Origin: Cryptomeria japonica | Taxonomy: Eukaryota > Streptophyta > Pinopsida > Cupressales > Cupressaceae | Direction: 5' to 3' | DNA: 64,000 nucleotides | NCBI RefSeq assembly: GCF_030272615.1 | Contig: NC_081409.1 | Span: forward strand, 875,618,594-875,682,593 | In this document: piece after piece, positions 35,729-48,248 of the stretch | Numbering within the stretch: position 1 is the first letter of the stretch | How the letters are laid out: the number at the start of each line of letters is the position of its first letter | Translations under genes and position numbers: made by a program | Notes under the pieces: generated by a model | Told to the model about the DNA's origin: nothing | What the model saw: the letters and a program-made list of their open reading frames with translations, nothing else | Database searches by the model: none

Positions 35729-37130
35729 TTGGATACCCCTCATGATAACATTGAGAATATTTTATCTACTTTTCTAAATTTGTATGAAGTGTCAGCCACT
35801 ATGTTAGATGACTTTGACAAATTCATGATAGAAACTAGTCCTAAACCTAATAAGTCATCTCTTGAGAATATTCTTGTCATTGTTACTACAACTTCACATA
35901 TTATGGCTACTACTACTAAAGAATAAGTAAATCCATCTTAGACCTTAGTTACAAGTGTCGATGATGATTCTTCCTTACAACCATGATTGTTCTCCAATTC
36001 TCCTAAGAGGAAGAAACAAGTTGTCTCTCTAGATGACTTTGATTTCAGCCAGCATGTCTCTACTAAGCCCAAGACTACCAAGAAAGCAAAGACCTTTTCA
36101 AGCATTACGGTATAAAAAGCTAAGAAAAAGTATGCAAAGGTTGTTGTTCCTCTTGGTGATAAGGATATTGATCAAATTCACAAAACAAATTATACCATTA
36201 GCAGAGTTGATTTGGGAAACAATCTCATGACTTTGCCAAAGGAGATGTTCAAATGAATTTAGATGCTCTCATTAATAGAGATAATGAGGACAAAATAAAA
36301 AAAGATAAGCTTAAAGAATGGGTAGAACAACTTACTACTATTCTAATCAAGTTGACCAAGTCCTCATAAGTAATTGAACCAGTGACTTCAACATCAGATG
36401 AATAGGTCACGAAGTGAGCCAAGAAAGAAGCTTCATAGAGCAGGGCAATGGGTAAATATATGGATAAGATGCTCAATAAGGGAACACAACTACTGAGTTT
36501 AGTTGTTACTATAGTTAAGAATCTTGAAGCTGTAAAGATGGACATAGATAATACTCTAGAACTCATCTCTAAAGAGTTGGAAACACAGGAGAAGGATTTT
36601 GGTACTTGGTTGGAACTTGAAGATTTAGATATAAATATTTTTATAGACAATGGGGTTATTCCTTCTCAGATATATATATTGAGAAACAAGAAGCATTAGA
36701 GAGTCAAATGAATTCTTTGGAATGACTTATCAAAGACATGAGAAAGGCTTAGAAGGAGTGGATGGATAAAGGAAAAGAAATTGTGGATAAAGTATCAAAA
36801 ATTCCTTTCAGTTTCTTAGATGAAAATACAAAAGCTCTACATGTGGATATAATCATACAAGAATTTAGTTTTTTGTTAACAACTAAAATTGAGAAAGAGG
36901 ACTTCTCTTTGTCCTCTATTGAAAATTGGTATATCATCAGTTCATTTTGGATTTTTTGGATTCTCTCTTGAAAAAAAAAGTAATGTTGCATTGATTTGGG
37001 AGATTTTATTGCATGGGTCAAGATCATCATCAATCATACTCAAGGACCAAATGAAGCCCAAATGAAAATTTCTTTACAAAAGTTTGAAGAATTTCATAAA
37101 CAAGACCAGTGTGAAGATGGATATACTTAG
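35729..37130 (+). pseudogene. F degenerate ORF (helical, unknown)
   Basis: Readable pieces: 35729-35925 (MDTPHDNIENILSTFLNLYE), about 36005-36240 (SLDDFDFSQHVSTKPKTTKK), 36448-36699 (KNLEAVKMDIDNTLELISKE) and 36762-36950 (KEIVDKVSKIPFSFLDENTK). The Lys-rich middle followed by coiled coil resembles the C-halves of the other ORFs in this window, but I cannot align it residue by residue. Many stops. Confidence 0.45.
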
Positions 37131-37460
37131 ATTATTTTATGATTTATTAGTGTCATTTTGTACAATAAGCTATCAACACCTTAGGTGCCATTTCATATAT
37201 GCACTAGTACACATATAGGACTACATGTGTCCTAGGTCAAATAGGTTCTACTTTTAACTTAGTCACAATTAGTTTAACTTCTCCCTATTTTTGTGCATCA
37301 TATCTCTTCTATATATATGAGGGATCTTTTTGTAATCTATATCTTTTTGGCTAATATGTCAAAACTATACAGGATTGAAAAGGTATCTAAGACTTTGATC
37401 TTGTACTGTATTCAAGAAGTTTAATAAAAGAAGAAAAGAAGTTGCATCCAATCTTTGTCT

Positions 37461-38149
37461 TGGGAGTGCTTTTTTGTGTGAGGGAATGTTCTTAGGTCAT
37501 TTTTTTCTACTTTTTTGGAGATTAAATCTTGCTTTTTGAGAATTATCTGAGTGGAAAGAGATTATGTAAAATGTTGTAGACTTTGTGTTATGATATCTTA
37601 CCGAAAAATTTGTGTTAAGTGAATAATAAGACAAAGACTTTGTGCTTGGTTGAGTTATCTTGTTAAGGTATAAATTTTTGTGATATATTTGGAAGACTTT
37701 GTGCTTTCCATATATGCTGAACCTTATTTCAATATTAGAAATAATAATTATTTGGGTTACAGTGTTTGATAGGACTTGAATATTTGAAGGAGACTTTGAT
37801 CTACTTACATACAAAAAGACCCACCCCTAAAAGTAATTTTCTAAAAAGGAAGCAACGAAAGGCTTTGCACTTTCATGGACTCTTTGCTTCTAGTTTACAT
37901 ATAATTTCTAGTTACTTCAAGTTAGAATTATTTTATTGAGAAAAGAGAAAATTTTCTCTAGAAAATTTGTTCTTAAAAAGAGAGAGAAGTTATTGTATCA
38001 TCCTAAAATTCATGTAAACTTAGCAGGTAGATTAAGAATAGATATAAATTACAGTAGAAAGCAGAGCCTTCGCTTATAAATAGGAGAGACCATATCTTGC
38101 CTTTTGATACGTATTGTCTCACACATTGTGGTGAAAATCAATATTTTGA
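37461..38149. other. Noncoding stretch with AGACTTTGTG repeats
   Basis: No ORF of note. AGACTTTGTG-like words occur near 37577, 37631, 37688 and 37791. Part may be LTR sequence of F. Nothing else recognised. Confidence 0.35.
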
Positions 38150-38420
38150 AAGCCTCCCCAAGTTTACAAAATTTTTACCCAATAGTTTTTTATAAAAGAA
38201 CTTCTTTAATTGTTTTTTAAAATTAAATAAAAACTTTGTCTGAATAATTGTCTTAAAAGTTTTATTTTTTAATAAAATTTTTTTGTTAAATAATTTTTTA
38301 TTAAAAAGTTTTTAAATAATTTTTTTTAATAATATTTTTTTTTATTAATTTTTTAATAAAGTTTTTTTCATAAATTTTAATTAAGTTTTTTAAAAACATT
38401 TTTTTTTGTAAATAAGCAAA
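38150..38420. repeat. T-rich low-complexity tract
   Basis: Runs of T with ATTAA(A) interruptions, almost lacking G and C. Low-complexity sequence that may be unstable in assemblies. Confidence 0.85.
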
Positions 38421-38959
38421 TTGGGAACATATTTTTTTTCTTTTCCACTTATCATACTTGTATTGAAGCGTCTTCCAACTGGCAACCAAGGGGGTCAATT
38501 GCTTCTACATTTTTCTTGGCAACATACCAATCAGAGGCATCTGCATTTGCAGTCTTCTATAAGGTATCTTTTCGGTGGCATCATCTTCATGTTTCCATAT
38601 TTTCATCTTTGTCAAGTTGTATTTGCTTGCATGAGCTATGTTGTACTTGCGCTAATATAAAGTGTTACACCTCTTTGTACTTTGTTGTTAATGACATATT
38701 TATTGTAATCCTCTTGTACTCCATGGATTAGGAACTATTTTGTGAGATTTAATACATCTCTCTAGATGAGAATGTATGTTGTTTGAGTATCTAGATGATG
38801 CTCATACAGGTTGTCTCCATGTCTGATCTTCATTTTGTTACAGTGAGTTATTCATTATTCATTCTTCATCAACATTGGTATCTATTTTTGTCACAATTTG
38901 ACATTCTTGGTGTAACATTATCCCTAATTCTTTGTAATGGGGAGGGATGTTGGTTCACA
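38421..38959. other. Unassigned stretch
   Basis: No convincing coding region. The layout near 38640-38790 (GTACTTTG, TTTATTGTAATCC, then TGTGAGATTTAATACATCTC) is LTR-like, but no partner copy is in the window. Confidence 0.3.
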
Positions 38960-39369
38960 TCCTAGACCATATTTGCAAGAGATTCTACATTAGGGGGGGG
39001 GGGGCTTCATGGTCTTTCCTCTTCTTTCTTATGGGCGAAATTTTTCCTTACATGAGGTTTTATTCTTCTCATTGAAAGAATTTTACGGGAGATTTTTTCC
39101 CACTTGTTTTTCTCTCTTTCTCCATTTGTAATAGATTGCATTGCATTTTTTCATGGGTGCCTCACATGGCCTAGTAGCCAAGATCCATCTTGCATTGCTA
39201 GCTTGAGTCTACATTCCTCTAAGTTGCACTTAAGGGGGGAGTGTTGGCATAATTTATTTATTTTATTTATCTCCTAGGATATAATTATACGTTACTTAAG
39301 CTTACTTAAGGAATTGCATAGGATTATTTGGAGCATTTCCACTTTAGGTGGAATTGTCCTTTCTAATGA
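38960..39369 (+). mobile_element. Fragment of a G-related element (3' end and start of 3' LTR)
   Basis: Matches the 3' end of G in order: CATGGGTGCCTCACATGGCC, GATCCATCTTGCATTGCT, then the polypurine tract GTTGCACTTAAGGGGGGAG (about 39222-39240) and an LTR start TGTTGGCATAATTTATT at 39242. The LTR is cut near 39370 by another LTR-like sequence. It is more diverged than the two G LTRs are from each other. A 13-G run lies at about 38992-39004. Confidence 0.7.
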
Positions 39370-39942
39370 CACATAGTTTGTTGAACACTCAGCAAAATTG
39401 AGATGGGGGTGAATTTGTCCAGAACTTCAAAAACAATTATTAATGAACTTATTTAAAATCAACACATCTAGCATAAACACATGAACACATGAACACCAAA
39501 TTTACGTGGAAAACCAAAATAGGTAAAAACCACAGTGAGAACCTAACTCACAATATGAATATCAATGTTTACAATATTTTAGCCTTGTAGCCAAGGAGCA
39601 CCAATGCCTGAAGGACTTGCAAAACTAAGATGCACTACCTTAAGAAAGATACAAGGACTTGTATAGCTGAAGAACACTTCTTCAGGACAAGATACAAACT
39701 ATTGTTGAAGGACTCTTTGTCAATTAGTAATGAATGAAAGAGATAAATTGAAATTGAGATAGATTCTCTTGATCATGAAATTATCCTTGAACAATAGTCA
39801 CATAATCAACAACATGGAAAACATCTCTTATAATCTTTAAGTTATCATAGCACACTATCTTGCAAAATATATCATCTTCAAAGCTCTTCTCAAACTGACT
39901 TTCACATCACTTGATGTAGGAGCTACTGGCAATGACAATGAA
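39370..39942 (-). repeat. Truncated LTR H1
   Basis: LTR-like on the minus strand: a short G-run (GATGGGGGTGAATTTGTCC) near the left end and the AAACCAAAATAGGTAAAAACCACAG block near 39513-39535. No duplication found; the right end is cut by H2. Confidence 0.5.
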
Positions 39943-40610
39943 TGAAAACTGAGAGGGGGGGGGGGGGGGGGTGAATCAGTTGTCACCAGATTAAACAATT
40001 TAAGAACAACTTCAAATATGATCAACTATAGCAAGAATAAATATAAGAACAATAACAACAACACACATAACACCAATATTTTGATGTGGGAAACCCAGTA
40101 AAGGGAAAAGACATGGTGGGAACCTACCCACAATAAGATGATACTTTGCAATTCTATGTGTAAATATTACAATGGGGAATGTACATGTGTTCATGCACAC
40201 TTGCTAGAGCTCATTGATCAAAATATAATGACCTAGAAGGATATAACCCTCAGGGAAGGTTTACTACCTTACAATAACATTTGAACAACAATCTAGTTTA
40301 GATGAACTGAAAGAATAACATCTACTAATGCCTAATGACAGTTTTGGTTAAGCACAATTGTCTACTCTACAACACACTCTACTCTATACTTCACACTAAA
40401 AGATAAATTCACTTATTTGCACATACACCACTCTTTGATAATGCAAACACAACACCCATATTACATGAATATAATACCTATTTATACAATTCATCAACCT
40501 TGACTACAAGGTCAGCTTGACCCTTAACACCTAATTACAAAATTACATCACATGATACATAAATCAACTACCAGACCAATAAAATGTCATGATAACATAG
40601 CATGAACCCC
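39943..40610 (-). repeat. Truncated LTR H2
   Basis: Starts TGAAAACTGAGAGGG followed by a 17-base G run (39955-39971) and GTGAATCAGTTGTC, the C-tract hairpin region of an LTR on the minus strand. It also has the GGGAAACCCAGTAAAGGG block and a TAGAGCTCATTG block. The right boundary is uncertain. Confidence 0.55.
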
Positions 40611-41630
40611 TCTATTGATGTTCATTATTTCAAACTGGATAGATCAGAGTTGGGCTCTTCAGATTGGTTTGATGCGGCCGCTAGAGTTGAGGAATGTTGG
40701 ATTACTATAAAAGGGAAACATTCTAAGATGTCTAAGCTTTAATTTGATATGACTCTTCATTCCCACAAGGTTAGTGCTAGATGTAAATCTTAAGGTTCCT
40801 TGTGTGTAGTTGTTTGGGCTGTTTTTTCTTGCCTTCTCTTTGGTTTGGCTGCCTACAGGCTTTTGGGGTTGCCTTAGTTTTTGGTTATGGCTCGTTGTAT
40901 TTTTGTTAAGCGTTCATGATCTATGTCTATTTTGTGTTGTAAAGGGTTTCAGGTCCCTTCAAAACCTATTTTTCCTATAGCATGGACCCAAATCAAATCC
41001 TCAAACACACAACACTTAAAGAAATCTCACCAAGATCAACCACAACATGCTACACCACCGAAAATGTCGCATAACACGAAGAATATTACTGGACCCATAA
41101 GATCTTCAACACCATGCACAATGATCAATATGAACCACCAAAACAAATAGGATATGATTCAGAAACACCAACACATACATTGGAATCATCCGCAATAGCT
41201 GCACCAACACCACTTAATCAAATCTCCATCAATCAACATGCTAATACTAAAGGACACTCAACAAAAGCAACTGGGACAAGAAAGATAACTTGTAAAGCAC
41301 CAAGTCATGAACCATATTAATTGAAGATACACATGAACATCCCAAACACTCTCCCAAATCCACAACTCAATATATAATCATTATGGAGCACAACGGATTG
41401 AACACCAGAGCACTGCAACACTGAACACTAAAAAACCAATCTTCATACTGGAAACCATAACCCAATCAAATCTCAACATAACATCATGAAGCCAATACTA
41501 AATGAAGTATATTTAGTTGATTCAACATATCAAATAGATAAACCAACCAGATCAACTCTCAACAATCACCAAAACACATGAATATATTGACATCAATGAG
41601 AACAACATATCCTAGCAGCAACAATATCCA
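40611..41630. other. Flank of chromovirus K, unassigned
   Basis: No convincing gene. 40640-40990 holds a broken reading and a TTTTGGGGTTGCC/AAAGGGTTTCAGGTCCC stretch that recalls 3' ends of plant LINEs, at low confidence. 41000-41630 is rich in A and C with no ORF of weight. A GCGGCCGC octamer lies at about 40675. Confidence 0.35.
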
Positions 41631-42433
41631 ACAAGAGCATCCTTGGTTCTTGGTGATCTTGCATCAACCAAAAACATTTTTATTTTAGTTTGTTTCCTGT
41701 TTTGTAGTTTCAATATTTCCTTCAACATTTCATTTTGTTTGCTTACTAGATGTTGTGGAGCTAGATTTGGTTTGTGGACATGTTCATTAATCTTATCCTT
41801 GGTTCGCGAGATGTTTGGATCTTTTTCTGGCAAGTTATCACTTCTGAAATATGGGACAATTTTATTTCTTGTGTACCAGAGCCGCTTGAACCTATTTTCT
41901 ATTGGTGATTCTTACAGATATTTCTTGTAGCTTGTGGAGCTTGATTTTTTTGTTTCCAATATTCCTTGGTTTGTGGTCAACCTTCCTTTTGGGTTTGCAA
42001 ATCATTCTATGTTGTTTCTTGAGGGTTTCCTTAGTGGAGTCCGACCTTGTGTTCTACACGTTTCATTTTTTTCTTTGATGTTTGTTCCTTCTTGGGCCAA
42101 TGTGGATCATCTTGGAGCTTGTATTTCATATAAATAATTGTGTTTGTGCTTCTAGAATCAATCAAGATAGGATATATCAATGATATAAGAATAATCATAA
42201 GATTGAGAGATCCAGAGTTGCCTCAAATTCTTGCTTGAGCCTGGATACTGTGTAGTCGGGCATGTGAGTCGAATCTATGAGCCTGGATGTTGCCGACAGT
42301 TTGTAATTGAATTCTATGATATAATAAATACTTATTCTACATTACCTCCCTCGTATTGTTTTGTTTGTGTTGTATTTCATTTGTTGCATGGTCTGGATTG
42401 TTCTCTTTGAGGACCCTCATAACCATGATTGCA
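41631..42433 (+). repeat. K 5' LTR
   Basis: About 803 bp, aligned with 61189-61992 through shared text such as GATCTTGCATCAACCAAAAA and TTTGAGGACCCTC. The start is eroded. Confidence 0.85.
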
Positions 42434-42438
42434 CCAAG

Positions 42439-42450
42439 TAGTATCTGACC
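42439..42450 (+). other. K primer binding site (degenerate iMet type)
   Basis: TAGTATCTGACC matches TGGTATCAGAGC in nine of twelve positions and lies five bases after the LTR. Confidence 0.5.
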
Positions 42451-43036
42451 AGCAGATATAGAGGACTTGCAAAGAAAGGCTGGAGAAATGTTATAGGTGG
42501 TGGAGCACATGGAAATACAGACCCTACTATGATGGAAATGTTGTGTCGAATTGTAACCCGATTAGAAGTTGTTGAAATGGCCCAGAGATGAGGTCGACAT
42601 GTCGATGATGTGAGCAATGACAAAGAAGAAGTAGTATCAAATCAACTGGCGATCAATTTGGAAGAAGCAAGTTTCTTGAGGGTTTTGAGTAAAGCAAACA
42701 CCAAACCACATTTTACCCCATCGAATTATGATGGTAAGTTAAATTTAGATGAATTGATGGATTGGATCACAGAGATGGAAAAGTATTTTGATTTTGATAA
42801 GACCACAGAGGATCGAAAAGTGCAATATACCTATACAAAGTTGAAAGGTCATGCGTCTCTTTGGTGGGAACATTTTTCAGGTAGACCGACAAAGAAGACG
42901 TAAAGAAAATATCAAATATTTGGAGTGGATTCTTAATAAGTTGAAATCAAATTTGTTGCCTGCAAATTATCAAGTGAATTTGTTCAAGAAGTTGCAGAAC
43001 TTGAAGAAGAAGGAATCTAGTGTGAAGGAGTATATT
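42451..43036 (+). pseudogene. K gag, N-terminal part
   Basis: A gypsy-type Gag core: FTPSNYDGKLNLDELMDWI and YTYTKLKGHASLWWEHF (about 42712-42880), then a frameshift near 42895 and KSNLLPANYQVNLFKKLQ and VKEYIEA up to the B+ insertion. A TGA near 42590 interrupts the start. The remainder of the coding resumes at 49236. Confidence 0.85.
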
Positions 43037-43389
43037 GAAGCTGTTATCACTGTCTAGAAAATTGGGTACTCTTGTCCCATAGTCAGCTAAAAATATGCAA
43101 AAGTGTGTTTGGTATGGCCTTGCTGCTCTGTATTTCTTGGGTCAAAAGAGGGTTTAAGGTTTTTGAATTTTAACCCTTTCCTATGTTTTGTTAAACCCTC
43201 GCGTTCTATTCCTGCATTACTTTTTCCACTTAAGGAAGGGTCGATCTATCATGAAAAGTGTCCCCCCCCAAAGGTTTTCCCTAGGTGGTCTTTCAAATAT
43301 TTTAAACCGTTACGCCTTTACCTATGTTTGGTTTTAATCTTTGTTGGGCTCCTTAATAAATGTGCAAGTCAATGTTGATCCTATGGCTG

Positions 43390-44360
43390 GCGTTGATTTG
43401 CAGCTGAAAGATGTATGTGTTTTACCTTTCGTGAAGTAGCGAATGAGTTGGCAGGTCCCATAAGCGAGCGGTTCCATTGGTTAAAGGATGATCAATTCAG
43501 AAAAGATCAATGACTGGCATTGATTCATAGCCAAAAGATCCATGTGTTTTACCTTTCGTGAAGTAGCGAAAAGGTGGAGGGCCCAGGCAAGGTGATCACG
43601 GCAAGGGTAATAGACGAGCGGGTTTCTAAGATCTAACGGTGGTCATTGCTTCGCGAAGAAGAGTTGCCTGAGATTTAAGGTCCACGAAGTAGTGAAAAGG
43701 TCAGTGGGCCCAAAGGACAAGCAGGTCATAGTTTTTAAATACCGATTAAGTAGAAGTTAATCAGACGGCTCGTGCGGATTCGCAGCCTCAAATCAAACGG
43801 AGATTAATGTTCGCGAAATAGCGAAATGATGTGGTGGTGACATGGAGGATGAGTTGGCAGGAAAGATGGGTTGCTCCATGAAAGAATTAGTGACTTGTCA
43901 GATGCACGTGGCTCCGAAGGGTAATTGAGGGCCTACCTTGTTTTAACGGGTGGTTATGTTGAAAATGGTAAAGTCAAACACGTGGTGGCTTTAGAATGGA
44001 ACCCGATGGAATTATCTGAGCGAATAGCTGACTGCCGCGTGACATTTATTAGCCAGTGATGAAAAAAAGCAAGTGGTCTCCGAGTTGAGGGCCCACTTTA
44101 AAGGTGTGAGCATGTTAAATGGTGTTCATCTCGAGGAGGATCCAACAGTTGTCGTTGTTTCATAGCCCAAAGATGTCTGCAATTTATCCTTCACGAAATG
44201 GCAAAAATCGTTAGCCATCATGGTTGTGTGCGGTTAGTTAAGAACATTGGCGGTCACTGTAGGAAGTAAAGATCAAGAAAGTAGATGATAATCTGATGGT
44301 AGACATTGTTTTGTGTGGTAAAAGTGCACAAGGTTTAAGGTTCGCAAAATGGCAAAACAA
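43390..44360 (+). repeat. B+ 5' region with seven near-palindromic motifs
   Basis: A 16-bp motif close to TTCGYGAARTAGCGAA recurs at 43428-43443, 43555-43570, 43650-43660 (partial), 43681-43696, 43810-43825, 44190-44205 and 44341-44356. Copies are often preceded by a shared AGCCMAAAGATSYATGTG stretch. The outer TTCG and CGAA are inverted repeats. The place, upstream of the only ORF, would suit promoter elements. Confidence 0.75.
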
Positions 44361-44766
44361 CGAAACAGGGAAATACTCAAAAGGTTTGTGATCCGTTGGA
44401 GCCCATTTTTGAATTCAATTTGCAAATTCAATTCTGAGGTGATGTTCGAAGCATGCAAGATAATGCCTCAATTCAATGCCAAGTTTCTAAGTTAAGGTCC
44501 ACATCAATTGAGTACTGGTGCCATTTTGACAAGTTTGTTGCAGAGGAGTTGATGCAGAGCAATTTTCTTTAGGAAAGTAACAGGTTTTTGTGTTTTTTCT
44601 TGCTAATTGCAGTCTGAAAATCGGTGTTACTGTGTGAATTGCTTCATTAGAGTTTTGTGTAAATCTCAATTGATAATTGCATTAACGAGATGACACCAAA
44701 AGGGGATTTCATAGGGAAGGTAAATTACCAAGATAGGAATATATGTGATGACTTCCTGGAATAACT

Positions 44767-47700
44767 ATGTCTACCAATGTTGGGGCCAAAGCTAAAGAAT
44801 TGGTGCCAAAAAACCCTCATTTAAGAATTGGGACGGTCTATATAATAGGCAATTGGTTGAGGGATCCACAAATAGGGATGTCAGGCCTAGGAATTTTCAG
44901 GGTAGGTTTTGGTCAAAGACATTCCCTGCCCCATTAAATTGTATATGGGAATTGGATGTGGGAAAGCTTATAGTCCCAGGGGTCTTCATGGATATAGATT
45001 TGTTGACCCTGATTGCACAAAACTATGACCCTGTAGCCAAATGTATCAAAAATACAAAGGGGGTAGCCTTAATTGAGATTAATGATGATGAGTTCAGGAA
45101 GGTTTTCAAGCTTAGTGAAGTGTCCAATTATCTAGAGCCTATCAACTTTGAGACACTTGAACAAGTCTACAATGTGCAAAGGGATCACCTTAGGAGTGGC
45201 CCATTGAAAGAGTTTTTTGTCAAGATAGGAGGGTTAACTGTTGTAGGCCCTAGTACCATGGAACCTTTCTCCTTGAACTTGTTTACTCTAAGGGCTAGGG
45301 GCATGTATTGGGCACTTTGTCAGATTTTTGGAGAAGATGCTGAGAGAAACATGCCAATCCATTATATGTTGATGATAGCACAAATTCTGAACCCCTCTCT
45401 AGTAGTGACATTTGACTATGTGCCTTACCTCACTGATGCAATTCATGTAGGGCTTGTAGGGATAAAAATGGTAAGGTGGATAAACCTTTTGGATGGTATT
45501 CTCTTCTAATGCACATGTTCTTTTTCAAAGGAGTTGATTATTTTGCTAAAGAAATGGATTTGGTCAGAGAAAAGGATGGTGAAGAGATGCTAGTGCAATT
45601 ATGGAGCACCATTCTATCCTGGGATAGAGAAGACGCTAGTTACCTAAAGTTTGATAGGTGCTTTGCATCTAAAATAAGGATTCTTTTGTGTGCAGAAAAC
45701 CCTAGGATACCTAAGGCTCTCTTAGAATTCCTCAAGCCCAAGGAGTTTGCTGAAGGTATTAAGATTGTTCATAATTGGGGTGATATGTATTTGTACCCTG
45801 TTTCTATAGTTTTTTAGATTTTATGGTTTCAGAGGCACTCCATATTTATTGCCTTATCAATTCCCATTGAAGATAGGAATTGCAGAAGTCTTAAGATAGA
45901 TTGGAGGTGTGCAAGAGGCAAAGCTGACAAATAGAGGTAAAGGGACTATTTTCCCAACTATTACCATGGCTCATCATTTTGTGATCACCAAAGCTGGCTG
46001 GAAGTATTTTGAAGATTTATTTAAACCATATAGGTTGACTACTACAGTTTCAAGCTTTGCAGACCCTGAAGATTTTTTTAGTGGCATGTTTAGAAAGAGA
46101 GCAGTATGTAAAGGTAGGCTGTACCATTTCATTTCCCTGAAGATCTGATTAGGAATGAATTCAATTTGGATGAGCAAGAATTGAGGAAAGAGAAGTGGGT
46201 GGCATACAAAAGAGCTCTTGATTTCATTCATCAATTTGATAGTAGTTATGACCCTCTTTCTAGTTTTAATCCCTTTGAGGAAAAAATCAAATTCTTAATT
46301 CTTTATTTTGAAGACCTCATGCAAACTTTAAAAGAAAAGAGGGAGGCTATAATGAGAAATGATCCTGATAGGGTTAGATTGGCTCTAGCTAAGCCCACCT
46401 TTTCTAAGGCCATCCCACCTAGTGATTATGTAATGCACAAGAAATCAAAATACAATGTGATGATGTCAGCGACTAGTGAGCCTTCTACTTCAAGAGGGAA
46501 AAGAGCAATTGAAGATGTCATTGACATCCAAGACTCCCCTAAAAGGAAAAGAGTGGGGAAGGAAGTGCAAACTGATGAGCCTCTGTATTCTCCATCTCAA
46601 TCCCCCAGCCATATAGGAGATGAGCAGGTGGTGGCCGAACAATTGTTACAATTAGGGAGTCTTGAAGAGATTGCCTACACATATGAGGAAACACAAGAGG
46701 GGATGCCAAAAGAGCCAGCCAGTGCTGAGATGAACTTGACTGAAGGTGAGTTCAAAGCTAAAGCGTTAGACCCAACTATCAAGCAAGCCAGTGAGGAGTT
46801 CCTGGCTGATAGTAACTTTGTTACAATAGGGGCCTTCATACAATTTGTATGGAAATAAAACATGGAACAATTTAAGGCCAGATGTGAAAAAAGGAAGAAT
46901 GAGCAGTATCACAAAGATGTAACTCTAGTGGAGGAAGAGGTAAAACAAGAAATTATTGAAGAATTCAAGGCCATTACTCCTGAAAAAAGGAAGATAGATG
47001 GTATCAAAGGCTGGTGTTTTAATCCTCCCAGAGTGGGATATAGCTGATGCTTTGGTACTTGAAGTGGCCAAGAAAGAAACCAAGCCTATGGAAGGAGTGG
47101 CATTCAGCAAAGATAATGTTGCTTTAGTCATGTGGTCATTGAAAAAGGATGAAAATAGAAGAAGGAAAGATGCCTCAGATTGTAGTTTCCTAGGAGGTAT
47201 GATTGTGAAAAGAGTCCAAGATACAAGGGTGGTAGAAGCTACTAGTATAGTTTTGGAAACTGCAAAATTCAGTGTAGTAGTGGTAGAAAAGGAGGCAAAA
47301 GAAAAAGCTAATCTCCATTTGAAATTGGAAACAATCTTGAAGGCTTATAATGAGGCCAAAGAGGGAATAACTAACTGAGATAGCATCATTGCTAGACTTT
47401 AGAGTCAGTTGGCACGACAACACCATCAAGGTGAGTCTTCTACTCTAATGATAGCTTCTTCTCTAGCAAGACCTCCACCTACAAGTCCTATCATAGAATA
47501 TCCCCCTTCTCATATGCCTTATGGTTTCCAATCAGCTGAAACTATTCAACATGAGTTGGAAAAGTTGAAATAGGCTCAAGCCCTGTTTGCAAGTAAGTAT
47601 GAGGAGAAGGTAAATGCCACAATTTTAAAATTTGCTCATTCAGTTAGGGCCTCTGTCGTACATATTACTATGAAGAGGATTTTGAACATTTTGATTGAAT

Positions 47701-48248
47701 TAAGAGAAGATGAGACCGCTTTGGAACCAATTCTGAATAAGTGGATGCCTAGGGGAAAGGAGTTAGAGCTTATGTGTTCATCCAATGCAGATGCAAAGGC
47801 AAATGACAGTCTCAAATCCACCTGTGAATTCATAAAAGAAATGAATATACTCTCAGAAGAAAGGGTAGGTGTGAAGAGAAAATCCCAATTGTATAGGAAG
47901 GAATATTCTGATCACAAATATGAGTTGTTCCTCGAGGGCTTTGTTGGTCCGACTCAGCTAAAGGAGGAGAAGGCATGGCTAGAAGAGTTGGACCACAAAT
48001 TGTCCCAAAGGGTTAATGAAATCATCAACACTGATGACACATCCTTATTTGTTAAGACAATTGAGGAGATTGAAAAGGTAAAGTCACATTATGGTTTCAT
48101 AGAGACAAAAATTGGGCAATTAAGGGTCACATGGAAAAGCCTAGAAGGGATGAAGAAGAAGATTGTTAGCTTCTCTTGGCCGAGCGATGACATGTTTGAG
48201 GAGTGGAAGGACAAGTATGCTGAACAAAGAGAAGATATTCCAGAATAG
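44767..48248 (+). pseudogene. B+ long ORF of unknown function
   Basis: The ATG at 44767 (MSTNVGAKAKELVPKNPHLR) is the first in a frame that shifts near 44870. The main reading then runs 44870-45509 (WELDVGKLIVPGVFMDIDLL, ALCQIFGEDAE, TFDYVPYLTDAIHVGL), 45476-45817 (WYSLLMHMFFFKGVDYFAKE, LVQLWSTILSWDREDA), 45909-46148, 46166-46858 with a basic KRKRVGKEVQ and an acidic linker, and helical stretches to 48248. About 1,160 codons in all, with half a dozen breaks. Collinear with E on the other strand. No catalytic motif seen. It is comparable in length and layout to A-type ORF2, yet different in sequence. Confidence 0.7.

Larger units (their letters stand above)
34431..37460 (+). mobile_element. 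Remnant F: degenerate ORF-bearing element
   Basis: It starts near a short reading with ATG at 34601 (MVLLDATHRFERFH, then stop) and a possible splice donor (CTGGTAAGTT, about 34674-34683), and continues through two repeat blocks into a broken plus-strand ORF (35729-37130). Downstream is a TATA-like TCTATATATATGAGGG (about 37307-37322) and an AATAAAAG near 37423. This could be LTR or 3' sequence. No target duplication or LTR pair is visible, so the limits are arbitrary. Confidence 0.4.

Noticed and set aside
36448-36971. Host gene coding for a coiled-coil protein
   Set aside because: Short pieces with many stops, no splice-consistent joins, and a composition like the C-halves of the element ORFs around it.
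39955-39971. G run as telomere or quadruplex locus
   Set aside because: It is the expanded C-tract of an LTR on the minus strand, as in the other LTRs here; run length is likely to vary by slippage.
40675-40682. GCGGCCGC octamer in AT-rich DNA, as a sign of cloning vector
   Set aside because: The bases on both sides read as ordinary plant sequence with no vector or linker text; one octamer by chance is acceptable.
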